A stretch of 16,026 nt of DNA from Bacillota bacterium. GTDB taxonomy: Bacteria; Bacillota; Dethiobacteria; Dethiobacterales; Dethiobacteraceae. The notes under the pieces were generated by a model. The model was not told the DNA's origin. It searched no databases and was given only the letters and a program-made list of their open reading frames with translations. Where the stretch lies: positions 1 through 16,026 of the forward strand of contig QLUI01000008.1 of assembly GCA_018725345.1 (NCBI GenBank). The letters run 5' to 3'. How positions within the stretch are numbered: position 1 is the first letter of the stretch; every line of letters begins with the position of its first letter. A program made the position numbers and the translations under genes. Positions 7,579-15,476 of the stretch are shown here, one piece after another.

Positions 7579-7718
7579 TTAACGACAGGTGCCATCACCG
7601 CCGCAAGTGCTTTTAAGCTCTACCCCGACCAGTGAGGCGGTCCGCAACAGTGACGTGCCTGGAGTTTTACGTGAGCCACTAGGTTATCAGGAAAGAAAAA
7701 GACGGTTACTTTATCCAC
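7579..7718 (-). pseudogene. acsV: Relic of acsV, reductive activator of the corrinoid iron-sulfur protein (RACo): frameshifted N-terminal stub
   Basis: Read leftwards from a GTG at 7718 (AGAAGG eight bases upstream) the frame gives VDKVTV, PDNLVAHVKLQ, as in the N-terminal [2Fe-2S] domain of RACo. After CAG at 7659 the reading must shift by one base (a single lost base in a Gly codon) to give TSLLRTASLVGVELK, then STCGGDGTC, the plant-type [2Fe-2S] ligand loop, and then CGT TAA at 7584-7579. The final cysteines and the whole ATPase body (normally about 600 aa in all) are missing. RACo uses ATP to reactivate Co(II)-CFeSP by electron transfer. The place between acsC and acsD is the one I recall for the intact gene in Moorella. 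The identification rests on the ligand loop and location; being non-functional is nearly certain. Confidence 0.8.
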
Positions 7719-7756
7719 TGGCGACACCTTCTCTCCGATTTCTGGGAGACAAGCTC

Positions 7757-9088
7757 CTATCTGGCAAATTTTTCTTTTGCAAATTTGCTAATACCTGAAG
7801 CTTCACGCGGTCCGACCAAAACTTTCCAACCGCTTGCTTCTTCTGTGTTGCCTGAAAGCACTGCAACATAGCCAGGCAGGACAAGAGTCTTATGGTTAAC
7901 TTTTGCCTCCAGCTCATTTCCCTTCAAAGCCTTGTTGATAGAGTCACCGGTTAATTTACCGGCAGCCCACGCGGTAAGGACGGAAACGCCGCCGGTATCA
8001 ACCGGCAAAATATAAGCCGGTACTTTGCTCGCTACCACTTCACTTTCCACAATATAGTAGGTGAGAGAAAAGTTAGTGGTGATGTAAACCGGGGAATCGG
8101 GAGTAACATCTCCTATCGCCACCGCTTTTGCTTCCACCTGAATCGGTTTTTGCGGATCAGTAAAAAGGTTCTGTCGCCAAGAGAGTAGCGGCAACAGTTC
8201 CGCTTTTTTGCTGGCATGCAAAACTATCAGTCCGGCATACTTAGTAAGATAAACACCGGCCTGTGTTATTTCTGCCAGAGAATCCTCCTTGGTAGTAAAC
8301 GCCATAGCAGGATAACCAAAGGGACGAAAACGCTTCCGCACGGCTAAACGTCGAATCTGAGTCAGGTCAGCCAATACTTGGGCTGTTTCCCTGTTGCCGC
8401 TGTCCAAAACCAATTCCCTATGACCAAGCTTAGTAATTTTTTCCACCAACTCGGAGAGATCCGCCAACCCGTTGCCTCTGACAGCCAGCGGACAAGCCAG
8501 CTTTTGTGCAAGGGAGGTCATCTCCTCGTAGTTCTCATTCGTAGCTGCGTAAAGAAGAGGTTTTTTATCGGCAACGGCAGTAGCTGCCGCTTCCATCACG
8601 TCCGCGCTCGGGCAGATCAACAAGAAAGGTTTGCTTGTACCGACAGCCACAGTTTGGGCGGCAGCCTTAAACTTGGCGGCATCGCCGGAAACACACTGCA
8701 AAGCTACCATATCAGTAACGTAGTGCATCCCCACACGATCAAACTCCAGCCTATTAAAAGAGGCCAAACATTCAGCCACATTTTCCGTATCTTTAATAAG
8801 CACTGCTATGGCGGCAGGATGGTAGAATCGCTTGTCGTGGCGAAACAGCTCAGTTTCTTCACCCATTTCCACAGCATATTCACCGGTGCCCACTTTAACC
8901 AGCTTTATCGGCGGTGCGGCAGCCGCCTCCAACACTTCTTTCGCTTCCTCGGAAACGTGAGGACACTTGTCTAGGGAAGTTTTCCCCGCAGACAAAGCCA
9001 TCGCAAAGGCCAAGCAGGTGGGGAAGCCACAGTCCCCCGTGTTAGTTTTAGGTAGCTGTTTAAAAATCTCAAGACCGGTTAACCCCAT
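7757..9088 (-). CDS. acsC: Corrinoid iron-sulfur protein large subunit (CFeSP gamma), with altered cluster motif
   Basis: 443 aa, ATG with AAAGGAG. It carries the methyl group on a cobamide to acetyl-CoA synthase. Residues 1-58 are the [4Fe-4S] domain, the middle a TIM barrel, and about 320-443 the corrinoid-binding domain (ITTNFSLTYYIVESE, DTGGVSVLTAWAAGKLTGD, SGWKVLVGPREASGI). In the Moorella protein the cluster is held by C17, C20, C25 and C42. Here C20, C25 and C42 are present (GDCGFPTC, DKCP) but position 17 is Thr (codon ACG; KTNTGDCG instead of the usual NCGEC). The rest of the protein is full length and well conserved. The [4Fe-4S] cluster is used for reductive reactivation, not for methyl transfer itself, so the change fits the broken acsV downstream. 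Confidence 0.96.
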   Translation of the reverse strand: MGLTGLEIFKQLPKTNTGDCGFPTCLAFAMALSAGKTSLDKCPHVSEEAKEVLEAAAAPPIKLVKVGTGEYAVEMGEETELFRHDKRFYHPAAIAVLIKDTENVAECLASFNRLEFDRVGMHYVTDMVALQCVSGDAAKFKAAAQTVAVGTSKPFLLICPSADVMEAAATAVADKKPLLYAATNENYEEMTSLAQKLACPLAVRGNGLADLSELVEKITKLGHRELVLDSGNRETAQVLADLTQIRRLAVRKRFRPFGYPAMAFTTKEDSLAEITQAGVYLTKYAGLIVLHASKKAELLPLLSWRQNLFTDPQKPIQVEAKAVAIGDVTPDSPVYITTNFSLTYYIVESEVVASKVPAYILPVDTGGVSVLTAWAAGKLTGDSINKALKGNELEAKVNHKTLVLPGYVAVLSGNTEEASGWKVLVGPREASGISKFAKEKFAR

Positions 9089-9201
9089 GGTTTGAACTCC
9101 TTTCGCGAAAGAACCGAAAACCTGACCAAAAAACAGTAGCCTCAGATAATTTTCTCTGCAAAAAAGAGACGAGCGAACTAAACCACGCCCCGGCCTCCCT
9201 C

Positions 9202-9769
9202 TTACAGCAACGGATCCATGGTCAAAGCCAGATGCCCCTTTTCTTCTAGAAACGGTAAAATTTCTTCCCCCGTAGTACCCACGGTCTCATCGGCTATCTT
9301 ATCAACAAAATCAGCGCCTAAGCCTTCTTCTTCAGCGCGCTGGCGCAGGTCATCCCCCAAAAAGTCTTTTAACTCTTTAGGCATCCAAACAATGCGGGCA
9401 AGACCGCAGAGGCGTTTATTACGTTCTGCGTAGCGGGCACGGGCAATTTTAATGTTCTCGACTACCTGTTCCCTATCGGTAATCAAAGTAACCTCCACGC
9501 GGTCAACGATGGCGGGGAACTCATCCTTAAATTTGGCAATCAAAATTTCAACATAATGCTTCAGCCGGAAACCTTTAGCAATTGCATCCTTAGAAACGCG
9601 CAACCAGCAGATTCGGTCCATACTTGCGGATTGCCCTGCTCAAGAGAATTTCAGCATAGCCGGTAGCAATAATCGCGCCGTTATAAGCACGCTGAAGCAG
9701 TTTCTTCGGGGCTTTCGACTGGTCAGTTATCGCTCCCACATAAATTTCATCAAAGGCTGTCATTGACAT
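9202..9769 (-). pseudogene. acsB: Gutted acetyl-CoA synthase gene (acsB): three fragments joined by two large deletions
   Basis: Fragment 1 starts at ATG 9769 (GGAGG upstream): MSMTAFDEIYVGAI, GAIIATGYAEILLSRAIRKYGP, matching the AcsB N-terminus, then goes out of frame and stops at 9590 (59 codons). Fragment 2 is in the frame opening at 9621: WLRVSKDAIAKGF, DEFPAIVDRVEVTLITD, ARYAERNKRL, matching residues of about 423-495 of the 729-aa Moorella enzyme. It is joined at about 9405, in frame, to fragment 3: GLARIVWMPKELKDF, DFVDKIADETVGTT, EEKGHLALTMDPLL, the true C-terminus. Missing are about residues 52-420 and 495-660. The second deletion removes the A-cluster cysteines (C506, C509, C518, C528, C595, C597). 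The 139-codon frame at 9621-9202 may be translated but cannot be an acetyl-CoA synthase. Residue numbers for the intact enzyme are from memory. Confidence 0.9.
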
Positions 9770-9922
9770 GCTCTTTCCTCCCAGATAAGCAATCCTTTAT
9801 AACTGCTCGGTGAAGCTGTCGCAGAAACACTTCGCTCACTTGAGTCATGGATAACTTTCCCTCACCCTAAAACTCCCCAAACCGAGATAGGCTACTTAAC
9901 TTCTTTAGCGGTTAAGCTGAAC

Positions 9923-10681
9923 CTAAGCCCCCAAAATTTTATCTACAAACTCATCTATACCGGGCATCACGCCGGAGCCTGCCAGCAAGCCGCTTTCTTC
10001 TTCAACGGCATTTTCTAACACACCTTCATCAAAAGGAATCATCCCTAAAAGCTCCTGGTCTGTAAACTGTGAACGGACAAACTCTTTTTCCTTATCATTT
10101 CTGACTTTATTGACTAAGACTTTGATGTTACGAATCTTCAACTCACTCGCCAGTTTCTGAACAACCTTGGCTGTGGCCACAGATACACGAGTCGGTTCGG
10201 TCACGATAATAATCAGATCGACTCCCCGTGCCGTCCCCCTGGTAAGATGCTCAATCCCTGCGCTCATATCTAAAACTACCATGTCACTTTTGTCTAACAG
10301 CAGGCTAGCTAGGACTGCGTACAGAAAGGAATTTTCTTTGCAATAGCAGGCCGTGCCGCCCTGTTTAATGGCACCCATGCGCAAAAACCTGATTTTATCC
10401 TGTTTAATGCTAAAGTCATCAATCAAGTCATCCACTTTGGGATTAAGCGTAAAAAAGGCGCCGCCACCACCTGTCCGCTCGTCGATCAATGCTTTCATTT
10501 CAATAATCGGACGTAGCGCTGCCAACTCATCAGCCGGCAGCCCCAAAGTAGCACCTAAGCTCACATCAGGATCAGCGTCTACTGCATAAACATTGAAACC
10601 ACGCTTGGCAAAAACATGAATCAAATTAGCGGAAAAAGTGGTTTTACCTACACCGCCTTTGCCGGAAACGGCTATTTTCAT
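9923..10681 (-). CDS. cooC: CooC-type nickel-insertion ATPase (CODH/ACS maturation)
   Basis: 252 aa, MinD/ParA-like P-loop ATPase. GKGGVGKTT at 7-15 is the deviant Walker A; VYAVDADPD (31-39) and VVLDMSAGIEHLTRG (135-149) are the switch/Walker B blocks. The CxC motif typical of CooC, used for metal binding and dimerisation, is ACYC (C112, C114). These proteins load Ni into carbon monoxide dehydrogenase or acetyl-CoA synthase. It is the first gene of the operon here. The CODH gene that usually follows it is absent and the acsB that follows is broken, so its client is not encoded at this locus. It appears intact. The AcsF branch of the same family cannot be excluded. Confidence 0.92.
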   Translation of the reverse strand: MKIAVSGKGGVGKTTFSANLIHVFAKRGFNVYAVDADPDVSLGATLGLPADELAALRPIIEMKALIDERTGGGGAFFTLNPKVDDLIDDFSIKQDKIRFLRMGAIKQGGTACYCKENSFLYAVLASLLLDKSDMVVLDMSAGIEHLTRGTARGVDLIIIVTEPTRVSVATAKVVQKLASELKIRNIKVLVNKVRNDKEKEFVRSQFTDQELLGMIPFDEGVLENAVEEESGLLAGSGVMPGIDEFVDKILGA

Positions 10682-10751
10682 AGAAAGCTACCTACCTGAC
10701 AGAAAGACATCAAAATTGTTGTGTTTTTATAAATTGGAACACTTACCCTGT

Positions 10752-10776
10752 ATTCGACGAAATCAATAAAAATCCT
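10752..10776 (-). promoter_or_regulatory. Candidate sigma-H promoter of the cooC/acs/met operon
   Basis: The minus strand reads AGGATTT (10776-10770), a 13-nt spacer, then CGAAT (10756-10752). This equals the sigma-H pattern, with the same 13-nt gap I recall for the Bacillus spoVG promoter (AGGATTT...GGAAT). It lies about 70 bases upstream of the cooC ATG. No convincing sigma-A promoter was seen in this 199-base gap; a lone TATAAA-like box is present. It would couple the operon to transition/stationary phase. Confidence 0.55.
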
Positions 10777-10880
10777 TTTTTTCAGAAAAATTAGTTTAAA
10801 TCAGTTATCTATTTGATACTAGGATTTTCGCGCGTTTTTTGTGATATTTTTCTTAATTTAGCGCTGCTTAGAAGTACGTT

Positions 10881-13337
10881 TTACTCTTGTTTTACGACTG
10901 CCTCTTCCCGCTTAGAAAAAATCAACCGTCCGTCTGCCGCATCCACCAAAATAAGATCCTTATCGGTAAACTCACCACGCAATATTCTCTCCGAAACTTC
11001 GTCCTCAATCCGCTTTTGCAGCACTCTGCGCAGCGGCCTTGCGCCAAAGGTGGGGTCATATCCTTCTTTTGCCAGCAATGCCTTAGCAGTTTCACTAACT
11101 TTTAGCCCCATCTTATACTCGCTCAGGCGGCTGCCTAGCTCAAGCAGCATTAAATCCACAATTTTTGTCAAATGCTCTTCTGCCAACGGATGGAAGACGA
11201 TTACTTCATCAATCCGGTTTAGAAATTCTGGACGGAAGGTTCGCTTCAATTCATCCATCACCTTGCTCTTCATATCCTCGTAAGTCTTTTCCCTATCTCC
11301 AGTCCTAAACCCCATGGTAGCCTGTTTTTTCAATTCGGTAGCCCCCACGTTGGACGTCATGATTATTACGGCGTTGCGGAAATCCACGGTGCGCCCCTTG
11401 CCATCGGTAAGACGTCCTTCTTCCAATACCTGTAGCAACACATTAAACACATCCGGGTGCGCTTTTTCAATTTCATCAAAGAGAATAACAGAATAGGGCT
11501 TACGCCGCACTTTTTCCGTCAGTTGCCCTCCCTCATCATAACCTACATAACCTGGAGGCGACCCCACTAGACGAGCTGTAGTATGCTTTTCCATATACTC
11601 AGACATATCCAAGCTAGTCATAGCATCTTCATCGCCAAAGAGACTCTCCGCTAAAGCCCGAGCTAATTCAGTTTTTCCCACACCGGTGGGACCAAGGAAG
11701 ATAAAAGAGCCGATCGGTCGCTTAGGGCTTTTAAGGCCGGCGCGGGCTCGGCGAATAGCTCGCGACACAGCTTTCACTGCTTCATCCTGACCAATCACCC
11801 GCTGGTGAAGAATAGACTCCATGTTTAAAAGTCGTTGCGTTTCTTCTTCTTCCAGCCGTTTTACAGGAATCCCAGTCCATGCCGCCACAATCTGGGCGAT
11901 ATCTTCTGTGAGCACAGAACGGGTATCGGTTGATTTGCGCTGTTCCCATGATCTCTTCAAACTCTGCAATTCTTCCTTCATCAGATGCTCTTTATCCCGC
12001 AACTTGGCTGCCAACTCAAACTCCTGGCCGCGGACAGCCGCTTCCTTTTCGTTGCGCAACGTTTCTACCTTAGACTCCAACTCCTTTAAGTCGGGCGGAG
12101 CAGTGTAGGCCTTCATCCTAACCCGGGATGCCGCCTCATCAATTAAATCAATAGCTTTATCCGGCAAAAAACGGTCGCTAATATAACGATCCGCCAAGGC
12201 AACCGCCGCATTTAACGCCTCATCCGTAATCTTTACCCGATGGTGAGCTTCGTAGCGGTCACGAAGTCCTTTGAGAATTTCAAGCGACTGCTCTTTTGTG
12301 GGCTCACCCACTGTTATGGGTTGGAAGCGGCGCTCTAATGCCGGGTCACGTTCGATATGCTTTCTATATTCATCCAAAGTGGTGGCACCGATAGCCTGCA
12401 TTTCGCCGCGGGCCAGCGCCGGCTTTAAGATGTTGGCAGCATCGATAGCGCCTTCAGCTGCACCAGCGCCTATTAGGGTATGAAGTTCATCAATAAAGAC
12501 GATCACATTGCCGGCCGAACGCAATTCTTCGATCAGCTTGCGCAACCGCTCCTCAAATTCGCCTCGGTATTTTGTGCCGGCCACCACCGCAGCCAGTTCC
12601 AGCGTAACCACCCGTTTATCCTTGAGTGTTTCCGGAACACGCATCTCAATAATCCGTTGCGCCAGCCCTTCAGCAATAGCAGTTTTCCCCACGCCGGGTT
12701 CCCCAATCAAACAAGGATTGTTCTTTGTCCGACGTGATAAAACCTGAATCACCCGTTCAATTTCAGTCTCCCGTCCAATGACAGGATCCAGTTTGCCCTC
12801 TTTAGCCAATTTGGTTAAATCCCGACCAAACTGGTCAATAATGGGCGTGGCAGAAGTGCGATTAGCGGACTCTTCTTCGATAAGTGTATCATCACTACTG
12901 CCCAGCAAGGCAAGAACCGACTTGCGGCCCCGGTTCAGATCCACCCCCATATTTGTCAGCACCTGTGCCGCAATTCCCTCCCCTTCCCGAATCAGACCCA
13001 GTAGCAAGTGCTCCGTACCCACATAATTGTGACCCAGGTTTTGTCCTTCTTCAATAGCCAATTCTATTACTTTTTTGGCGCGCGGAGTATAGTTTACTCC
13101 TTGCGGACCGGAACGCTGATCACCTTTGCCAATCAGTTTCTCAATTTCGGAACGGACAATATCCAACTTCACACCAAGCGACAGCAGGACTTTTGCGGCA
13201 ATTCCTTCCCCTTCTCTAACCAAACCCAGCAGAATATGCTCTGTGCCCACAAAACTATGATGAGACCGCTTAGCTTCGTCCTGAGCAAGCACTAAAACCT
13301 TTTGCGCTCTTTCGGTAAACCTGCCAAACATAAACAT
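10881..13337 (-). CDS. clpC: ATP-dependent Clp protease ATPase subunit ClpC
   Basis: 818 aa Hsp100 unfoldase that feeds proteins, including McsB-phosphorylated ones, to ClpP. Two Clp-N repeats occupy about 1-145 (SFVGTEHILLGLVREGEG and NYVGTEHLLLGLIREGEG). Next come AAA+ domain 1 (Walker A GEPGVGKT 212-219; Walker B VIVFIDE 278-284), a middle domain with a UVR-type segment (about 425-460) and AAA+ domain 2 (GPTGVGKT 549-556; VILFDE 617-622). Length and order are those of ClpC. The start ATG has GGGGGA upstream; a second ATG two codons on (MFGRFTE) is the usual family start. It ends the ctsR operon and lies 22 bases after mcsB. No strong T-tailed terminator is seen after it. Confidence 0.97.
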   Translation of the reverse strand: MFMFGRFTERAQKVLVLAQDEAKRSHHSFVGTEHILLGLVREGEGIAAKVLLSLGVKLDIVRSEIEKLIGKGDQRSGPQGVNYTPRAKKVIELAIEEGQNLGHNYVGTEHLLLGLIREGEGIAAQVLTNMGVDLNRGRKSVLALLGSSDDTLIEEESANRTSATPIIDQFGRDLTKLAKEGKLDPVIGRETEIERVIQVLSRRTKNNPCLIGEPGVGKTAIAEGLAQRIIEMRVPETLKDKRVVTLELAAVVAGTKYRGEFEERLRKLIEELRSAGNVIVFIDELHTLIGAGAAEGAIDAANILKPALARGEMQAIGATTLDEYRKHIERDPALERRFQPITVGEPTKEQSLEILKGLRDRYEAHHRVKITDEALNAAVALADRYISDRFLPDKAIDLIDEAASRVRMKAYTAPPDLKELESKVETLRNEKEAAVRGQEFELAAKLRDKEHLMKEELQSLKRSWEQRKSTDTRSVLTEDIAQIVAAWTGIPVKRLEEEETQRLLNMESILHQRVIGQDEAVKAVSRAIRRARAGLKSPKRPIGSFIFLGPTGVGKTELARALAESLFGDEDAMTSLDMSEYMEKHTTARLVGSPPGYVGYDEGGQLTEKVRRKPYSVILFDEIEKAHPDVFNVLLQVLEEGRLTDGKGRTVDFRNAVIIMTSNVGATELKKQATMGFRTGDREKTYEDMKSKVMDELKRTFRPEFLNRIDEVIVFHPLAEEHLTKIVDLMLLELGSRLSEYKMGLKVSETAKALLAKEGYDPTFGARPLRRVLQKRIEDEVSERILRGEFTDKDLILVDAADGRLIFSKREEAVVKQE

Positions 13338-13359
13338 TTAATTTCCCCCTTCCGTTTAT

Positions 13360-14430
13360 TCACTTCGCATCTTCCTGCGGCGTGAGCCATCTTCTAATTA
13401 AACGGGCTCGCTCCCGTTCGCGGTCGATACCTTCCAGTGCATGACCCGCTGCCAGTTGCAAGCAGGCAGGCCGCAAAAACACCATGAGCTCCTTTAAGAT
13501 GGTGCCTGGCACTTCACTGATCAAACCTAAGTCAACGCCTAGGCGTACATCGGATAAAAGCTGCATCGCTTCCTGAGACGACATCAGCCATGAGTGCCTG
13601 AGAATTCCAAAGGCTCTGTTGACGCGGTCGCAAACCCGATCCCGTCTCTCATTTAGCAGAATCTGGCGAGCCTGCGCTTCCTGCTCCACAACTTGCCTTG
13701 TCACACCGGAGAGATTCTTGACAATTTCAGCTTCGTTTTGCCCCAGTGTAATCTGGTTGGAAATCTGGACAAGATTTCCCGTAACCTCTGACCCCTCACC
13801 ATACATGCCGCGTACTGCCAACCCTACTTGGGCAATGGCAGAAAGCACCCTATTAATCTGCTTTGTCAGCACCAATGCCGGTAGGTGAACCATCACTGAA
13901 GCGCGTAATCCTGTTCCAGCATTAGTAGGACAGGTAGTAAGAAATCCCCATTGCCCGTCATAAGCATAATCCAGGCCGGCTTCCAGCAAATCATCGCAAA
14001 AGTTTGCTTCCTCCAGCGCCACCTCCAACTGGAGGCCGGGCAATAGACACTGAATCCGCAGGTGGTCTTCTTCATTCACCATAATACTGATAGCCTCGTC
14101 ACCGCGCAATAAAACTGCAGAACTGTGCGGTTCCTTGATTAACAGCGGACTAATCAAGTGCTTCTCAACCAAAACCTGTCTTTGCAGTGGTTCAAGATGA
14201 TCCATCCTTAAAAAATTTTGATCTCCCATTTGTTCCCGTAGTAAACAGCTTGCTGCTAGCACTTGCTCCGAAACTTTGCTCAATTGACTATCGGAAGCCA
14301 GAAAAGGAACAGGAAATTGCTGAATATTTCTGGCTAAACGAACGCGGCTACTCATCACAATTTCTCCGTCAGGCCCAGAACCGCTCATCCATTTACTGCT
14401 TTGCAAACCGACACCTTCAGCACTCTTCAT
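13360..14430 (-). CDS. mcsB: Protein-arginine kinase McsB
   Basis: 356 aa from the ATG at 14430, which overlaps the end of mcsA by 14 bases and has GGGGTGAT five bases upstream; longer readings up to 14517 run back inside mcsA and exceed the family length (about 350-360). It is a phosphagen-kinase-like enzyme that phosphorylates arginine side chains, marking proteins for ClpCP and inactivating CtsR. Family blocks are MSSRVRLARNIQQFP, GDEAISIMVNEEDHLRIQC, CPTNAGTGLRASVMVHLPAL (nucleotide/catalytic loop), GMYGEGSEVTGN and QISNQITLG. It is translationally coupled to its activator McsA. Intact. Confidence 0.95.
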   Translation of the reverse strand: MKSAEGVGLQSSKWMSGSGPDGEIVMSSRVRLARNIQQFPVPFLASDSQLSKVSEQVLAASCLLREQMGDQNFLRMDHLEPLQRQVLVEKHLISPLLIKEPHSSAVLLRGDEAISIMVNEEDHLRIQCLLPGLQLEVALEEANFCDDLLEAGLDYAYDGQWGFLTTCPTNAGTGLRASVMVHLPALVLTKQINRVLSAIAQVGLAVRGMYGEGSEVTGNLVQISNQITLGQNEAEIVKNLSGVTRQVVEQEAQARQILLNERRDRVCDRVNRAFGILRHSWLMSSQEAMQLLSDVRLGVDLGLISEVPGTILKELMVFLRPACLQLAAGHALEGIDRERERARLIRRWLTPQEDAK

Positions 14431-14956
14431 GGCTATCACCCCCATTTTGGGCACGAACTTCCAGCTCTCGAATTTTATCACGCACTTGTGCCGCCTGTTC
14501 AAATTCCTCCCGCTCAACTAGATTTTGCAGGTGATCCCTCATTTCTTCAATACTCCTGCGCAACTTAATTGACCCCCCTGCCCTGGCAGGTACTTTCCCC
14601 ACATGCTGTGTTGAGCCATGGATGCGCCGCATCAATGGTGCCAGTCTGTCGGCAAAAGTCAGATAGCAACTGCTGCAACCAAATCGTCCAATCTGACCAA
14701 ACTGAGCATAAGTTAAGCCGCAGCTTACGCACTGGATCTTTACAACATTTCCCATCACTTGTGCAGCCGGCTGAATATCTAGATTCATCAAGCCTGTCAA
14801 CAGATTATGAATAGAAAAGGGAGGATGCGAATCAAAGTGAAACTCTCCCTTTTCCCGGGCACACTGTTCACAGAGATGCTGCACAGTCTGCTCATGATCA
14901 ATAATGTATGTTAAATGAACCTTTGCAGGTCTTTTCTTGCATTCATTGCATAACAT
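14417..14956 (-). CDS. mcsA: McsA, zinc-binding activator of McsB
   Basis: 179 aa. Two zinc-binding sets of paired CxxC are seen: C3/C6 with C29/C32, and C76/C79 with C94/C97 (CVSCG, CSSC). They are followed by a UVR domain (about 138-166: MRDHLQNLVEREEFEQAAQVRDKI shape) that contacts McsB/ClpC. All cysteines are present, unlike some shortened McsA. It ends with an HEEC tail overlapping mcsB by 14 bases and lies 15 bases after ctsR. Zinc and thiol stress acts through these cysteines in Bacillus. Confidence 0.94.
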   Translation of the reverse strand: MLCNECKKRPAKVHLTYIIDHEQTVQHLCEQCAREKGEFHFDSHPPFSIHNLLTGLMNLDIQPAAQVMGNVVKIQCVSCGLTYAQFGQIGRFGCSSCYLTFADRLAPLMRRIHGSTQHVGKVPARAGGSIKLRRSIEEMRDHLQNLVEREEFEQAAQVRDKIRELEVRAQNGGDSHEEC

Positions 14957-14971
14957 TCTTACCGCCTCCTG

Positions 14972-15439
14972 TTAAGTTTCATGCAATAAAACTTCAATCA
15001 TACGAGCCAGCATAACCCCACGCACTATTTCCAGCAAATCATCCCTCTTTTGCTGCTCTAGGCTAATAACAGCTTTCATTAAAAGGCCTTCACGTCGAGT
15101 CACTAGTCGCGCCTCTACCAGGCGTTGGATAAAATCAGTCGCTTTTTGCAGTGAAAGATTTTGACCTACTAAGCCTTGACGCATCTCCAGCAATTGAAGC
15201 ACTTTGTCGCGGTTCAAATCCAACCTACGAATACGTAGGTATCCGCCTCCACCGCGCCGACTTTCCACCAGATAGCCGCGCTCAAGAGTGAAACGGGTTG
15301 AAAGGACATAATTTATCTGGGACGGAACGCAGGCAAAGTACTCTGCTAATTCTTTCCGTTGCAGACTAATAGTGGAGTTTGGGCTGGCATCCAGTAGCCG
15401 TCTAATATATAGTTCAATACTGTCAGCCAAATTACTCAT
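14972..15439 (-). CDS. ctsR: CtsR, class III heat-shock gene repressor
   Basis: 155 aa. N-terminal winged helix-turn-helix (about 24-50; SLQRKELAEYFACVPSQINY) with the glycine-rich heat-sensing wing tip RRGGGGY (61-67), in which the four glycines that act as thermosensor are all kept. The C-terminal four-helix domain is of usual length. It represses clp genes and its own operon by binding heptamer direct repeats; McsB and heat relieve repression. GAGGGG lies six bases before the ATG. First gene of ctsR-mcsA-mcsB-clpC, which is likely one transcript since gaps are -14 to 22 bases. Confidence 0.96.
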   Translation of the reverse strand: MSNLADSIELYIRRLLDASPNSTISLQRKELAEYFACVPSQINYVLSTRFTLERGYLVESRRGGGGYLRIRRLDLNRDKVLQLLEMRQGLVGQNLSLQKATDFIQRLVEARLVTRREGLLMKAVISLEQQKRDDLLEIVRGVMLARMIEVLLHET

Positions 15440-15451
15440 CGCTAACCCCTC

Positions 15452-15468
15452 TTTGACCTTCGCTGACT
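15452..15468 (-). promoter_or_regulatory. Candidate CtsR operator
   Basis: The minus strand reads AGTCAGC-GAA-GGTCAAA. The second heptamer is an exact match to the CtsR half-site, the first matches 5 of 7, and the spacer fits NAN. It sits right at or after the predicted transcription start, upstream of the ctsR ribosome binding site, so autoregulation is expected. Confidence 0.7.
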
Positions 15469-15476
15469 ATACCATC

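Noticed and set aside
7584..7718. Programmed frameshifting to make a small ferredoxin from the acsV stub
   Set aside because: No slippery sequence at the slip, and the last [2Fe-2S] cysteines are missing whichever frame is used.
9202..9621. 139-codon frame as an independent small protein
   Set aside because: Its whole length matches two separated blocks of AcsB, so it is best treated as part of the acsB relic, though it may be translated.
9750..9850. 32-codon minus-strand frame (ATG near 9850) ahead of the acsB relic, considered as a CODH remnant
   Set aside because: It lacks every CooS/AcsA motif and does not resemble either end of the protein; probably chance.
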